A stretch of 64,000 nt of DNA from Coprinus comatus (GCA_034638255.1 JAWPGT010000022.1:310001-374000); one strand, 5' to 3'; shown: positions 31,304 through 44,073, counted from the stretch's first letter. Notes: generated by a model from the sequence alone, not told the origin. A program made the numbers and translations.

Positions 31304-33214
31304 TTGGTATCCCAAATGCCACAAACACCCTCTCACCCTGTTCCAAATTTGAGGCGGTCACTTTATCCTGTTAACCCGGGAGAAGGTGATCTTTCCCCAG
31401 ATGCTCCCATGAACCCCAACACTCCCCTGGACCTCCAGGGCACTTCTAGTGCTCATTATGCACTCAACAGCGGACTTGGCCTTGATGCCCGAGGACGTTA
31501 TACTGGTACACTTCCTTCCCAAAGTCGCAGGGAGTCCACATCAAGGCATTCTTCTCATAGGAGGAGCCACTCCTTATCATCCAATCCATCTCCGGATCAT
31601 AGCCGCCCCAGTTCTCCTCACCTTGCCTTGCCGTTTGGAGTGGAGGAAGAAATATCTCGTATCCCCGTCCCTCCCCAATGATCAGGCGATCAGGAGGAAT
31701 ATGAGGGTAATATGAAGGAAATAGACGAAACACTTGGCAGGATTGCTAAGTGGCTCACTGTTCCTGCTCCTGAGGGTGTTGACCTTCATTCTGAGCTTCA
31801 CAAATCCCTAGCCTCCACTATTCTACAGTTTGGTGAGGCCCTTGTATCTTCTGGCTTTGCTGAAGTCAGGATTGGTTCCTGGTTTACTCCCAAGAGTTTG
31901 AGGGCTAACCTGGCTAGTACTCTTGGCGTCTCTGCTTATGGGCAGGCACCTTCTACTCCCCGGGTGTTGCTGCAACAGGATCCTGCTGCACCACACCCAA
32001 TTCCATTCACTCCTCCTCGCCTGGATCCAGGCGTTGAGGCAGATGTCGAGATGACTCCAGTTCCCCCCTCAGGCAAGAGTAAGGGGCCAGCTGCTATTCC
32101 ACCAGTTGCTACCCCAGCTCCTGCGCCCTCTGCTCCTACAGGCCCAGCTAACCATGCTCGTCGTGGTCCTCCTCCTGTTGTTCCTCTTGCTACTAAGCCC
32201 AAGGGTAGACGTACCTTTGCGCAAGCAGCCCGACAGAATCTGTCACCTCAACCAGTGAATACATCTTCTTCTGAAGCCCTTGTGGCTTTGGCAAAGGTGT
32301 TTCCTAGTTTGTCCCCTGAGCGGTTGGTAGCTCTTGCCAACCAAGCCTCCTCACCGTCATCCCCCAAGTCCTCTCGTCGACCTCAGATGACCACCTCTGG
32401 CCCAACACGGCGCCAAGTCCTCCGAGCTTTGGTATCAGCCAAATCCACTGTTCGGGTAGAATCAACGAGCAGAGCATATGATGGCTTTTCAATGGCCACC
32501 ACCACTGTTGCTTTGCCTAAGGATCTGGAGGTCCTTCAGGCAAGTATGGTCTGTCTTTTTGGAGAAGCGTCCAGCCCATCCTGCCACCTCCCCGCATCCA
32601 AGTCTTACCTCAAGATTCTGGATGTCCCTATCACTCTGCATGATATACGCACCACTCCCCAGGACATTGAGGCCGCTATGAGGTCTTCAAACCTGTCAGA
32701 TCGTTTTGCGCTGGTTGGCTCTCCCTGCCTAGTTTGCAACTCAGCCAAGGCAGACACAGTTACAGTCTGGTTTGACATATGGGACTCTGCAAAGGGTACA
32801 CGCGCTAAGGGTCTTGTCAACAGAACCCTTCACATCAGCTCTTATACCTGCTACATCCAAGCAGCACGGGCCAACCCGGGGGTTGCTCTCTGCCAGTGTT
32901 GCTGGAAGTGGGGACATGTCGAGCTCAAGCTCTCAAGTGTCCTCACTGTGGAGGTCCTCATAAGGAAGACCACCATCATCAATTCTGTGGATCATGTAAG
33001 GGTAATGCTAAGGCTACTCCTCCTGTCCTCCCCACTCCTGCCAATGAAGACTGTCCTCATGCTGCTCATTGTCTCAACTGTAAAGGTGCTCATCACGCCC
33101 ATGAGCGCAAGTGCTCATTCTGGAAACACCGCTTTGACTCTGCTTGGATTCAACGGCACTATCAAGAGTCCAGGGACTCTAAATCCGGGGGTAATTTATG
33201 ATGGACAACCCTAA
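31304..33214 (+). pseudogene. LINE ORF1 (Gag-like nucleic-acid-binding protein)
   Basis: One frame from ATG 31304 with a TGA at 31679-31681 (position of a likely CGA), reopening to 33214. The first 300 codons are Pro/Ser-rich; the middle (PKDLEVLQASMVCLFGEASS ... ITLHDIRTTPQDIEAA) resembles LINE ORF1 RNA-binding domains. Zinc knuckles follow: the first (CQCCWKWGH) is in this frame but the next ones (CPHCGGPHKEDHHHQFC, CLNCKGAHHAHERKC) are in the frame of 32896-33201, so a small indel near 32910-32930 splits the Cys-rich region. ORF1 overlaps ORF2 by 17 nt. Confidence 0.85.
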
Positions 33215-36200
33215 CCAACGAGTAAGGGGGTCTAGGGAGGTTGTTCATAATATCTGCATTATTTCTTTCAATGTCAACTGCAATTATGGAAATGTTGACT
33301 ATCTTCTCGAGCATCTTAAGTCTGATTTTGATGTTTTCTTTATTCAAGAACCACCCTGGCGGACGGTTCGACAAGCTCCTTCTTCTTCTAATCCTGAAGG
33401 GGAAGATGTTATTGGTGCTCCTATTCATCCCAAGTGGCTGTATATGGTGCGCCCCCCAACTGCCCAGGAGGCAGCTCCACGTGTTATGGCCTATGTCCAT
33501 AATTGTCTTCAAAGTCTGAGGCCGTCTATGTGACGTGACCTCATTGACCATAGGGACATCCTCATTCCCTCTCTGTTCCAGGGAGGTGAGACCATGAACC
33601 TGATGAATGTCTACAACAATGACCAGAACTCTGCTATGCGGCTCCTCCAGGCCCAGGCAGATCATCTACCTTCTCATATATTCATGGGTGGGGACTTCAA
33701 TTGCCGATCATCAGTGTGGGATCCTGAATGGAACCAACATCATACTTGGGCGCAAACCATCCTGGATTGTGCATCTGACCTCAACCTGGACCTTTCTCTT
33801 CCTCAAGTGCCTGGCCCTACCCACATCCCATTCGCTCAAGGTCTTAACCCCACTGTTATTGACCTTGTCTTTGTCCCCATACCTCAGAGTCTCAATCTTC
33901 GACCAGAGCTCCGGCCCGACCTCCAGGGACCTTCGGATCACATCCCAATGGCCCTGACATTTCCTGTCAACCCTGTTCGCACCGGGGTCTGACGTAAGGT
34001 TCTGCCAAAGAAGTCTGATGAAGAGAAGAACTTTGTCAATACGTCAATGGTGATGATTGGCCTGTTGAAAGACCGGCCTCTGACTTCCCCTGACCTGGTG
34101 GAGGAGCTTGCTTCGGCTATCTCCCGAACCTTCTCCGATGCCTGGGACGCCAGTGCAAAGGAGGTCTTTATTTCACCTGCTGCCAAGTCGTGGTGGGATG
34201 ATCAGTGCAGTGAGACGCTTCAAGCCTACAGGGCCAATCACACTCCAGAAGGTTACTCCTCATTTCGCAAGGCTGTATGGTCTGCTAAGCACAAGTTCTT
34301 TGACGGCAAGGTCAAGGAAATTGCAACTACCAACAAGCGTCCTTGGGATCTCATGAACTGGGTCCAGGCTCGCAAACTCCCTGCATGTGAAGCTATTCAG
34401 TACAATGGCCACCCGTGTCACGATCTGGACAACCTATGGGATGCTCTCAACGGCACATACAATGCGGCCTCTGACCGTGCTGTAGATGTCTCTGTTTTGG
34501 ACGAACTTCCTGATCTCCCTAGTCGGAATTGGCAGTTGTTCTCTGAACAGGAGCTAGAGGATGCACTTGACGGGTGTGCTTCTAACTCTTCCCCTGGTCC
34601 TGATCATGTTACATGGTCCCATCTCAAGTGCATTGTGGCTGATGATGACTGTCGCAGTGTGCTGATCAATCTTGCCAATTCCTGCATGTCAGTGGGATAC
34701 TGGCCTCGTCACTTCAAGGAGTCTGTCTCTGTGATCATTCCGAAGCCGGGTAAGGCCTCTTATGCCACTCCCAAATCCTTTCGCCCCATTGTGCTTCTCA
34801 ACACAGTGGGCAAGCTTATTGAGAAGATGATCTCAACTCGACTCCAGTTTGATTGTGTCAAATGGGGAGTCTTTCATCCTAATCAGTGTGGCGGCATCAT
34901 CCAGCGCTCTACTGAAGATGCGGGTATGTACCTCACCCATCTGTAAGCGCAGGAACGTAGAGCACGACGGAACGCGTAGATTAACGAAGGAACGAAGGTA
35001 ATTGATTAAGAAATAAGTGAGATACACTGCAGACAATGGTATGAGACTAGAACATGAAGTTATACTATAACTACTCACCTGCAGACAATGGTATGAGACT
35101 AGAAGGTCACCAAGTGTCTGCAGGACGCTTCTACAAGCTGTGACATCACACAGTAACACCACATGATCAGAAAAGCAATCACAAGCTACAACTCCATCAA
35201 CTCCTGACATTAGGACTGTCTGGAGCAATCCTGACACCATCTGGTTCGTGCCGGGTGGTCTAAAGGTCTCAAGACAAGCGTGGTTGCCTTTGACATCGCT
35301 CAGTTCTTCCCCTCTCTGAATCATACCATGATCATGGCGATTCTTCGCAAGCAAGGATTTGGACCTCAAGTAGGTGGATTCTTTGCTTCATACCTTGTTG
35401 GGAGAGAGACTGCGTACCTCTGGAACTCTTTCCAATCCCAGTTCTTCAAGGCGTCAGTGGGGGTAGGTCAAGGCTCTGCCTTATCTCCAGTGATGTCTGC
35501 TATTTTCATTGCCCCGGTGATGAAGATCTTCGACATTCGTGCACTTGGTCTTGGGTGCACCATGCTCTCATATGTTGATGATGGTACTATCGTTGCACAA
35601 GGCAAGACATGGGATGAGAATATTACTACTCTGCAAGGAGGGTATGGCATCGTCTATTGACCTTGGCTTTGTCCCCTACACTGGCCTCACTCCTCTCTGT
35701 CCCAAGGTATACTGGCGATACCTTGGGTTCTTCTTTGATCGTGCCCTCAACTTCCATGAACACGTTCGTTTCTACTCTACCAAGGCTCTATCTACCGTCA
35801 AGTCAATGGGGATGCTTGGTAACTCATCTAGGGGTCTTCTCCCACAACAGAAGTGTCTTCTCTACCGATCCTGTGTTATGCCCATTGCAACATATGGACA
35901 TCGACTCTGGTTCTTCAATGGTGCCCGGAACAAAGGTGCTGTGAAATCCCTCAACACTATGCAGCGTAAAGCTGCACTGTGGATCACTGGTGCTTTTCGC
36001 ACTTCCCCCACTGGTGGGACTGAAGCTCTTGCTGGCCTCATTCCCATTGGACTCCATCTCAAGAAGCTATCTGAACGTGCAATCTTCCGGCTAGCAACTC
36101 TCCATCCTACTCACCCTCTCCGAGCTCTGCTGGATAGGCCATTCTCTGGTGCTGCACCCCCACATCACCAATCCATTGCCAACATGACTGAAGCTCAGAA

Positions 36201-37302
36201 GCGTAAAGTCAAGTCTGCTCTCCTGGAAGCCAACAAACGGCTCCCAGAACTCAGTGAGGTATTCAACCCTATGGTGGATGAAGCTCGCCCTGGATCTCGC
36301 TTATTGGACCTGTTCTCTACCCGGATCAAGTTCACAGTGTACGTCAAACCAAGTGAAGATGCCACTCAGCACCTTCATACTTATGTCTCAAAATTGGATG
36401 TGTTTCTTGACAACATCCGGGGTGATCCACAGGGTGCCTATGTAGCGGCAGATGCAAGTCTGCCTCTCACAGGTACTCACCAGGTTATTGCAGCAGCCAT
36501 GGTATTTCAGGGGGGATGCTGTCTATCTCAGAGACAGGTCGCTGGAAAGGTAACAGCTCCTGGAGGGGAGTTATTTGCTATCCGTATGGGCATCCAGAAG
36601 GCTTTGGCCTTTCCAGATGTTCGTCGCTTGTTTGTCTTTACTGATTCCATTGCGTCGGCAAGGCGATCAGTAAGTCCAGTTGCTACCTCAGGTCAGAGTC
36701 AGGCATTGGCTGTGATATGTTCTCTAGAAGACTGGTTCACTCGTGTCCCAGGCTCCTCCATCCACTTCATCCACGTCCCTTCCAAGGCTCAATGGTTGGT
36801 CCACCAGCAAGCTCATCAACTTGCCACCTCCCTTCGCATCCCTATGGGCCGCAACCCACTTTCTTCTCTTGAACGACTCCGTCAAGACTGTACTCAACAA
36901 TGCAAGGATAAATGGACTACCCTATTCCAATCTCCTTCATATCGCGGCCACAACTTCCTTGATCTTGCTGGGGGCAAGGGTCGTCGCCTCCAGCCGGATT
37001 ACCTCAAGGGGGGAAGTTGGCTCCCACTTGCGTCTGCATCCCTGTCCCTCTCGACTCGTATGTGCCGCGCCATCCTCAACCATGCTCCTATAGGTGACTA
37101 TCGACGTCAGTTCCATCCAACTCTCTCTGCTGGGTGCCCTTGTGGGCACCAGCTTCAAACTTGTACTCATATCTTGGCAACATGTAGAGAGTATCATCGA
37201 CACGGAGGTCTCCCGGTTTCAGCTGAAGGACTTGTGGAATTTCTGACTCGCAATCCTCAAGCATTTGCATTCAGGCCTGAACATATTGATGGTGTGGGAT
37301 AA
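33198..37302 (+). pseudogene. LINE ORF2: APE endonuclease, RT, RNase H
   Basis: From ATG 33198 the frame encodes an AP-type endonuclease (FIQEPPW; MGGDFNCRSSVWD; GPSDHIPMAL) with TGA stops at 33531-33533 and 33990-33992, both followed by CGT and matching an expected CGA. Reverse transcriptase follows (SFRPIVLLNTVGKLIEKM, FDIAQFFPSLNH, GVGQGSALSPV, YVDD near 35571). The frame changes near 35645, where a stretch between palm and thumb seems deleted. The second frame (to 37302) holds the thumb (YWRYLGFFFDRAL), RNase H (VAADASLPL, GELFAIRMGIQ, FTDSIASA) and a terminal Cys/His cluster (CPCGHQLQTCTHILATC). Solo LTR E splits it at 34942. Confidence 0.92.
34942..35236 (+). repeat. Solo LTR E inside LINE ORF2
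   Basis: 295 bp, TGTAAGCG...CTGACA, with perfect 5-bp duplications CCATC at 34937-34941 and 35237-35241. Removing it and one duplication (300 bp) restores the reverse transcriptase frame. It still has many CpG, so it is one of the least decayed LTR E copies here and the youngest layer of this nest. Confidence 0.96.
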
Positions 37303-37650
37303 CACGAGTGTGAAGTGGTCTAGGGAGTGCTTCAGTTGTGGAGCTGGAGGGAGGGTTCTTGGGGGAATGGAGTGTTTGTTCATTCTGGCGTCCTTTCTTT
37401 TTCTTTCTTTTCTTTTCTGCTTCAAAGAGGTGTCTTTTCCTTTCTTCTTCTATCTCTATTTGGTTAGGCGTTAAACTAATCTCTCTCTCGAGTGTAGCGT
37501 GTGGTGCACTTTAATCCAGTTAGCCAGACTGTTTCTGTATGTATGATATTTGTAGGTACTATGTATTTACATCTGCGACCCCTTTGGGGTCGCTAGCGGA
37601 CTGTGTACGTGCACCGCGAATATAAATTCTGATGTCAAAAAAAAAAAAAA
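37303..37650 (+). other. LINE 3' untranslated region and poly(A)
   Basis: About 330 bp between the ORF2 stop and the 14-A tail contain a T/C-rich stretch (37392-37460) and no gene. This is the expected 3' UTR of the LINE. Confidence 0.85.
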
Positions 37651-40600
37651 GAAGCGTTCTAGAAGGTCCCTGGTGTATTTCTCTTGGATGAGAGAGATAG
37701 AATGATGAGGAAGGTCTTGTTCAACCTTGACAGCCAGTAGCCAGGATGTTGGACCAAGGTCACGAAGTTTGAAGTGAGCTGAGAGTTCCTTGACTGTGTC
37801 ATCCATGGCCTTGTCATCCTTCGAAGCAAGAGTAATGTCATCAATAAACACAGGAACAATGACCTTGACTGGACCTTTGGAGTAGAGATAAATAGAACTG
37901 TCAGATTGGAGTCTGGTATAACCAAGAGAGATGAAAATCGAGTGTAGCTTCTTGTTCCACTGCCTGGCAGCTTGTTTGAGGCCATAGAGCGACTTCCTGA
38001 GCCTAAAAACCATGTTGGGAGCGCCCTGGTGATATCCTTCAGGTTGCTTCATGTAAATCTCTTCCTCCAGGTCTCCATAGGTGAAAGCAGATGAAATATC
38101 CAAAGAGCGCAGTTTGTAGCCCTCTTTAGCAGCCAGAGCAACAATGAGCCTAAGAGATGCAGGCCGAAAAGTAGGAGCAAAAACCTCAGTATAATCACAA
38201 CCAGGCCTCTGTGCATATCCCTTGGCCACAATGCGAGCTTTGTAGTGCTCTATGGAGCCATCTGGGTTCTCCTTCACCTTGTAGACCCATCCAGACTTGA
38301 TAGCCTTCTGTCCTGAAGGCAAAGGAATGAGTTCCCATGTCCCATTAGCCTCCAGGATCCCAAACTCCTTATCCATGGCTTCTTTCCAATCTTCGGATGC
38401 ACAAGACTCCATAGCAGCCTTGAATGAACCAGGTTCACCACCAGTAACAGCTCCTGCAAACTCTACCACCCAAAAATCTTCATCATTCATGTAGAGAGCC
38501 AACTCTTCAAGCTCATCATCATCTTCTTCATCATCATTCCCATTGTTCTGAGCTACTGGAACTGGTTCAACTGGTAGTCTAGCTATAGGACGACGTTTTA
38601 GCTGTTCTTTGGCATCCCACCAGTTGTAGGGAGCTGTTCTGATGCGAGTACCTCGTCTTCTAGCTGGTGGTTCAGCTGAGGGAGGTTGCTGGTGGACAGG
38701 AGTGGTTGGAGGAGGTAAAGAAGAGGATGGAGGCATTGGAGGTGTAGATGGAGGTGATTGCTTTGGTGAGAGTGTTGGTGATGGAGATGGAGATGGAACA
38801 GGTTCTTGAAGAGGAATAGGAGCCACAGGAGGTAAAGCGACTGCAGGGAGAGCAGGAGGAACAATTGGAGCTGCAGGAGCGACTACAGGATGTGATACAC
38901 TACCCCCCTCATCTTCAGAAGCTGAAACATCGTCAGGAGGAGGAATAGAAGAGCTAGAGGGCAAAGAAAGCGAAGTAGAGGGAGAAGATGGTGTTTCAGA
39001 CAAGCCAAAGTCAGGAATAGCATCCATTTTCGCTTTTGAGAGCCCAGGGAACCACCTCTCATCAAACTGAGCAGTCTGAGAGATGATAACCTTCCTTGTA
39101 GTGGGGTTGTAGAACTTCCAGCCCTTGTAGCCAGTGGGATATCCCAGAAAAACGCATTTTTCCATGTGAGGCTCCAGAGATTTCCTTTTATCCTTCTGAA
39201 TATAGACATAGGCAGTGCAGCCCCATACTCTAAGGTGAGAAACGTCGGGTTTTCGCTTATAGAAGGCCTCATAAGGTGTAGTGTTGGGTAGAGGTGAGGT
39301 GGGAAGGAAATTCCAAACATGAACCATGGCAGCCAAGCATTCACCCCAGAAAGATGGAGGTAAACCTGACTCTGAGAGCATTGTGGTGATTCTCTCACCC
39401 ATAGTGCGATTGGAGCGCTCTGCTAGGCCATTCTGCTGTGGTCTATTGCGAGTAGAATGTCTCCTTTCAATGCCACACTGAGTTGTGAAGGAAATGAATG
39501 CTTTAGACATGTATTCACCCCCTTTATCATCCAGTAGAGCCTTGATCTTGGTCCCCAGCTGGTTCTCAGCCCATGATTTGTATGCTTTGAATGCTTCAAA
39601 GGCTTCTGACTTGGCCTTGAGCAGGTACACAGCCCGAAAACGCATAGAATTGTCAATAAACGTCACCCAGTACTTGTAGCCTTGAGCTGTAGCTGTAGGA
39701 AGCGGTCCATGAAGATCTGAGTGCACTAGATCAAGTGGGGAGTGAGTATGGTGTGTAGAAGGAGGGAATGAGGCTAAATGCATCTTCCCAGCGAGGCAGG
39801 GCTCACAAATCGCGTCAGGGAGCGTTCCAGAGACTAGGGAAAGGCCAGTAACAAGTTCCTGACTGATTAGCTTCTTCAAATCAGCAAGATTATGGTGTAT
39901 AAGGCGTCTGTGCCACAGGGAAAGGTCAAGAGGGAGTGTAGAGGCCGAAAATGCGGTCTCTGAAGCGACCACAGTGCCATTGAGCAAGGCATTGTTGGAT
40001 TTAGTGATGGTAGCAGTAAATAGAGTCTTCCTATCCTTCCTGAAGGCCAGAGAGTGTGAAGATATGTTGATATTAAAGCCCTTATGGCGAGTAAGGTACA
40101 AACAAGCAAGGAGATTGTTTCTTAACGCAGGAATATGTAAAACTCTAGAAAACTCGACCACTCTCCCCTTCTTTCCTCTCAACACTGCCTGAAACATCAC
40201 TGAACCCATTCCAACTGCAAATACAACTGAATTGTCTGCTAAGCGGACAGGAATGCGAGTTTGGGAGTAGGTCTTGAACCAGTGAAGGTGTGGGGTCATA
40301 TGAGAAGTGGCCCCAGTGTCTGCAAGCCAATGAAAGTCAGCATCCAGCTGAAGAGGTGATGAAGAAGAGGAAGAAGAGAGACAACTTGCATTGCCAGCAA
40401 ATTCCTTGATGCAGGCGGCCGATTCAGCGATGGAGGTGGTGGGAGAAGGTGTAGAAGCTTCTGAGGCCTTGTTGGCCTGAGTTTGACGCGAATTGGAACG
40501 CTTTTGAGCGTTTTCTACAGCCTTCTTCTGAGCCTTCTCATACTGCCAGCATTTGGCCATAACATGACCAGACCTGCTACAAAAATCGCATTTCTGAGAC

Positions 40601-41060
40601 GAGGAGGAGGGCTGGGACCTTGCGGAAAAAGCGGAGGCATGGGAGGGAAGGTCTACTGCCCTTCTACGACGTTGAATTTCCTCACTGATGAATGCCTGGT
40701 GGATGGTGGCCTTGTCAAGTTTGTCAAGGAGTAGGAGGTGAGAGGTGAAGGAGGAGTAATCCTCAGATGGGAGAGCTCTAATAAGAGCCATGGAAGCGAG
40801 TTCTTCATCCAGGGAGGCCAGGGAGAAGCCCTGTGGCCGAAGATCTTTGATTTTCTTCATACATTCCTCCACCCTGTTGATCAAAGACTGCAGAGATTCA
40901 TCATCCCCCTTCCTAATGCTAAAAAGGTCGTCATAGCTGTTGAACCTTGCCCCAGGCCTCTTCTGCAAATGCACCCCCTCCAAACTCTTCCACATCTTAC
41001 ATGGATCATCCTGAATCCCATTGAAATGAATCCTCTGCTCTGGCTCAACCATGAGGAACA
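37651..41060 (-). CDS. Copia E gag-pol, open frame, truncated at both ends
   Basis: One uninterrupted minus-strand frame of over 1,100 codons. It enters at 41060 in the middle of a copia Gag (VEPEQRIHFNGIQDD, HLQKRPGARFNSYD), then CCHC CDFCSRSGHVMAKC, protease WLADTGATSHMT, GAG-pre-integrase HRRLIHHNL...CEPCLAGKM, integrase (VHSDLHGPLP, DDKGGEYMS, NGLAERSNRT), a Pro/Ser-rich linker and reverse transcriptase (SGWVYKVKENPDG, LDISSAFTYG, FIDDI). The LINE ends it at DLLERF; the continuation is at 31118-31198. The Gag N-terminus is cut by LTR E and RNase H is missing. No nonsense change is seen, unlike its neighbours. Confidence 0.93.
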
Positions 41061-41355
41061 TGTCAGGATTGCTCCAGGCAGTCCCAATGTCAGGAGTTGA
41101 TGGAGTTGTAGCTTGTGATCGCTTTTCTGATCATGTGGTGTTACTGTGTGATGTCACAGCTTGTAGAAGCGTCCTGCAGACACTTGGTGACCTTCTAGTC
41201 TCATACCATTGTCTGCAGGTGAGTAGTTATAGTATAACATCATGTTCTAGTCTCATACCATTGTCTGCAGTGTAACTCATTCATTTCTTAATCAATCAAC
41301 TTTGTTCCTTCGTTAATCTATGTGTCCTGTCATGCTCTACGTTCCTGCGCTTACA
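41061..41355 (-). repeat. LTR E copy, reverse, at an element junction
   Basis: 295 bp, TGTCAGG...CTTACA. Flanks GAACA and CCATT do not match. It joins the truncated Gag of copia E to the truncated Gag of copia F copy 2. It is inverted relative to the LTR E at 30823 on the other side of copia E, so the two cannot be the LTR pair of one normal element. Confidence 0.88.
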
Positions 41356-43328
41356 CCATTTGGGGGCATCTCTGTAAGTCCCATTTAGTAAGGAAGAAAT
41401 CTTGAGAGAAGAATGGTACATACTTGCTATACCAACCATCATCAACCTTGTAATCACCATCAGCTTCATAATCCAGATCATTCATATAGGCATCAGCCTC
41501 AGTGATCACTTCAGGGACATCAGAAAGTGGGACATAAGAGGGAGACTTTGATTGACACATGGGGGACCCAGGTATAGAAACTGAAGACAAATCAACTTCC
41601 TCTTCAGGAAGGATATGAGCCAATGCCATCATCAAGTGATGGTGGGGGAGATGGAGGAGAGGGCTCTGCAAATCTGAGGCAAGCACCCATCTTTTCGAAC
41701 ACCTCAGCCTTCTTCTTCTGGTACTGGGTTCGACCAACCAGATGTCCAACAGGAGGAAGAAGAGTGGCATGAGGAGCCACATAAGGCTCAACTCCATGCA
41801 TGACAACTTCATCAGCAGCCTTTTTCAAAGCTACTGCCTTGAGTCATGGATCAGTAGTCTTCATCCTCTCAACAAGAGAACAAGTTGAAGAGGGTTTGTT
41901 AGTGGGAGTTGTAAAAGACTCTAGAACAGTAGGGGACAAGATCATATCAACATTACCATCCTCACCATCAGCTTTGTTGGCCTTATTGCCACCAAGTTTC
42001 TGTGTTGATGCTTCTTCTTTTTATCCTTATCCCCCCCAGAAGCATCACCACTGGAACTGGAGTTCTGGGTCTGATTTGGCTTGGAGCCAGATCTGGATGA
42101 CTTCTGTTGTTGTTGGGGCTGCTGTGGAGCACCACCAGAGGGTTTAGAATAGGGCTTTGCACCCTTGTAGTTTTTAATGCTGGTTGAAGCAGCACAAGAA
42201 GCAGATGCAGCTCCACAGGAATCCTGCCAGGCTGTTATGATCCTAGATCTCTAGGGCACTAAGCCGCTTGAGACAGGTGTTCAATCTCTACAAGTTAAAC
42301 TACTGTTCTGGTGTTCAGGCAGAAGGTCATACATAGAACAAGTAGATTAGAAGTTAACCAACTTGAAGCTTGAGGCTCCAAGGGCTAATACAAGCAACTA
42401 TTTATACTGTCTACAAATAGTCCAATAATATGTGAAACAAAGATGAAACATATAGCTATCCCTTCTCCTACCGAAACTTGTAACAAAGGTGAAACATGTA
42501 ATAACTAAGCATGAAACTGGTAAGAGCACAAGGGATGAGATGAGATAAAAGAAAATAACTATGCTAAATATAATTGCACTAACTATAGCCTGGCTGAGTA
42601 ATTAGTGTAAGTTAATAATAGTTCAGTTAGAAATAGAATCAAGCGGTATTTCTGGAACTTCCTTAAAATAGTCTGGTGACATGCTAGCATTCATAACACA
42701 GGCACCTATTATTGTGTCAGAGGTGATCTGGACTGTTAAGGTCAAAAGGGAAATTACCATATTGAATGAGGAGGGCAGCATGAGTCATACTCCATTAGGG
42801 AGGAATATGAGTCATCAACATGAGAGCCCAAAGGATCTCAGGAACATTGATGGGGGGTGAGGCTTGCTGTAACTGCATGAAATAATTCTGGAAGGTGGAG
42901 ATCTCCTTGGAGGGAGCATTCACACCACTCAGATAGAAGGAATCTGCAGAAGCATATAGCTCGTAAGCTGCGCCTGCCAAGAATGTACCATACATTCATC
43001 TCAGGTAGGTCCACAGACCATCAGAGGTGGTTTGTCCATGCCAAAGCATGTCATCACTCAATCGGGAATTTAGCATCCCAAGAGCAAAAGCCTCACAATT
43101 ATCGAACTTTTGAATTTCATCAATGTTTGTAGGGGCCACCATAGCAGTGGTAGTAGTTGCTGGTGAACTACCAACAGCTGCAGGCCTTGAGGTACTGCTA
43201 TCGATCATATGCGCAATGCACCATCCATCCATGTGGATCATAGAAGCAATTGACATGATGCAAGCCTCCCAAATTTGGTAGTCTCCAGCACTGGTGAGAA
43301 TTGGGATTGAGAGGATCAGAGAAGTCAT
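41356..43328 (-). pseudogene. Copia F copy 2, Gag part only
   Basis: Minus-strand Gag homologous to 20499-22020 of copia F copy 1, starting at ATG 43326-43328 (MTSLILSIPILTSAGDYQIW). Stops interrupt it near 42993-42995 and 42795. A solo LTR (42233-42698) splits it. Gag continues leftward (VFEKMGACLRF, DVPEVITEADAYMND, FFSQDFFLTKWDLQRCP) until LTR E cuts it at 41356. Protease, integrase and reverse transcriptase are absent. Confidence 0.85.
42233..42698. repeat. Solo LTR G inside copia F copy 2
   Basis: 466 bp, TGTTATGATC...TTCATAACA, flanked by the 5-bp duplication CAGGC at 42228-42232 and 42699-42703. Copy 1 of copia F gives the uninterrupted sequence. It has few CpG. No full-length partner occurs in the window. 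Orientation is not known. Confidence 0.9.
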
Positions 43329-43612
43329 GATCAAGGTTTGGAGATAAAAATCTACAACAAAACAATTGTCAGAACTAGGAACTAAAGCAGCATTACTGCA
43401 CCTATGTTCTACTAAGTTATGTGCTGCCTGTCTAACTGAGTATGGTAAGGGTATGCATAGAGAACACTGATTGGTCAAAAATCTTGAGTGAGTGGAACTT
43501 GGACTTCCCTCACAGGTAAATCCAGCTTTACCCTTGAGCTCAGAGCTGCACAATGAGTAGTACTCATTGAGTGTGCATCTAGAGTCGTACAGGCTAACCG
43601 GGGCCCATAACC

Positions 43613-43829
43613 TGTTAAAACATATGTGTAGCATGGTATGCATGGGTAGGTATGACTTAGAACTTACTGAGGGTGGTGGTTGAGGTAGAAGGAACTGAAG
43701 TATATAATGCAGTAGTACACAGGTTTATATACATTAATCTAATGGTCTGTGCAAGAACATATTAGGTCACATGTTCATCAAGCATGATGCCATAGAGAAT
43801 GTCATTGTAGAACTAATAATAGTTCAACA
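43613..43829 (-). repeat. LTR F, 5' LTR of copia F copy 2
   Basis: 217 bp on the minus strand, from TGTTGAAC (43829) to TTTTAACA (43613), homologous to the 239-bp LTRs of copy 1 with small deletions. The half-tRNA primer site GGTTATGGGCCC follows on the minus strand at 43601-43612. Confidence 0.88.
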
Positions 43830-44073
43830 GTATAGTTTCTATTTATACTTAGAGTTTACATTCCCCTGACTCCAGTATTAGTTATCCATTTCATCATTTT
43901 ACTCCTGTTGATTAATCTTTCATTGTGTATGGAGTAAATAGTCCCTGACCCTGATGTCTCACCTACTCCTGTTGACAGTTCTATCATTGTGTATGGAGTA
44001 GTATTAGTAAAGCTATGACATGTATAGGATATAATTAGTCAGTAGCTATTATTAGGTACATCCCTAGACCAAT
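43830..44073 (+). repeat. LTR-like unit H, inverted truncated copy
   Basis: The sequence is the reverse complement of about 6000-6235, including both gtcaacaggag-type motifs and the gtgtatggagta repeats. It ends at ccctaga, before the TATA-like box present in the other copies, and abuts the start of the gypsy D coding relic. Confidence 0.75.

Larger units (their letters stand above)
31199..37650 (+). mobile_element. Near full-length LINE (non-LTR retrotransposon)
   Basis: The element starts at 31199 and ends in 14 A residues (37637-37650). The 15-bp target duplication GAAGCGTTCTAGAAG is exact at 31184-31198 and 37651-37665. Two plus-strand ORFs (Gag-like ORF1; endonuclease, reverse transcriptase and RNase H in ORF2) give the structure of a Tad1- or jockey-like fungal LINE. 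A solo LTR E (34942-35236) is inserted in ORF2. Without it and its duplication, the element is about 6.15 kb. It lies in copia E and is younger than that insertion. Confidence 0.96.

Noticed and set aside
36250..37302. A host gene at the end of the LINE
   Set aside because: The frame is continuous with the LINE thumb and RNase H region and ends before its poly(A) tail.
30823..41355. A complete copia element E with its own two LTRs
   Set aside because: The flanking 295-bp LTRs are inverted to each other, there is no primer site between LTR and Gag, and Gag and RNase H are cut.
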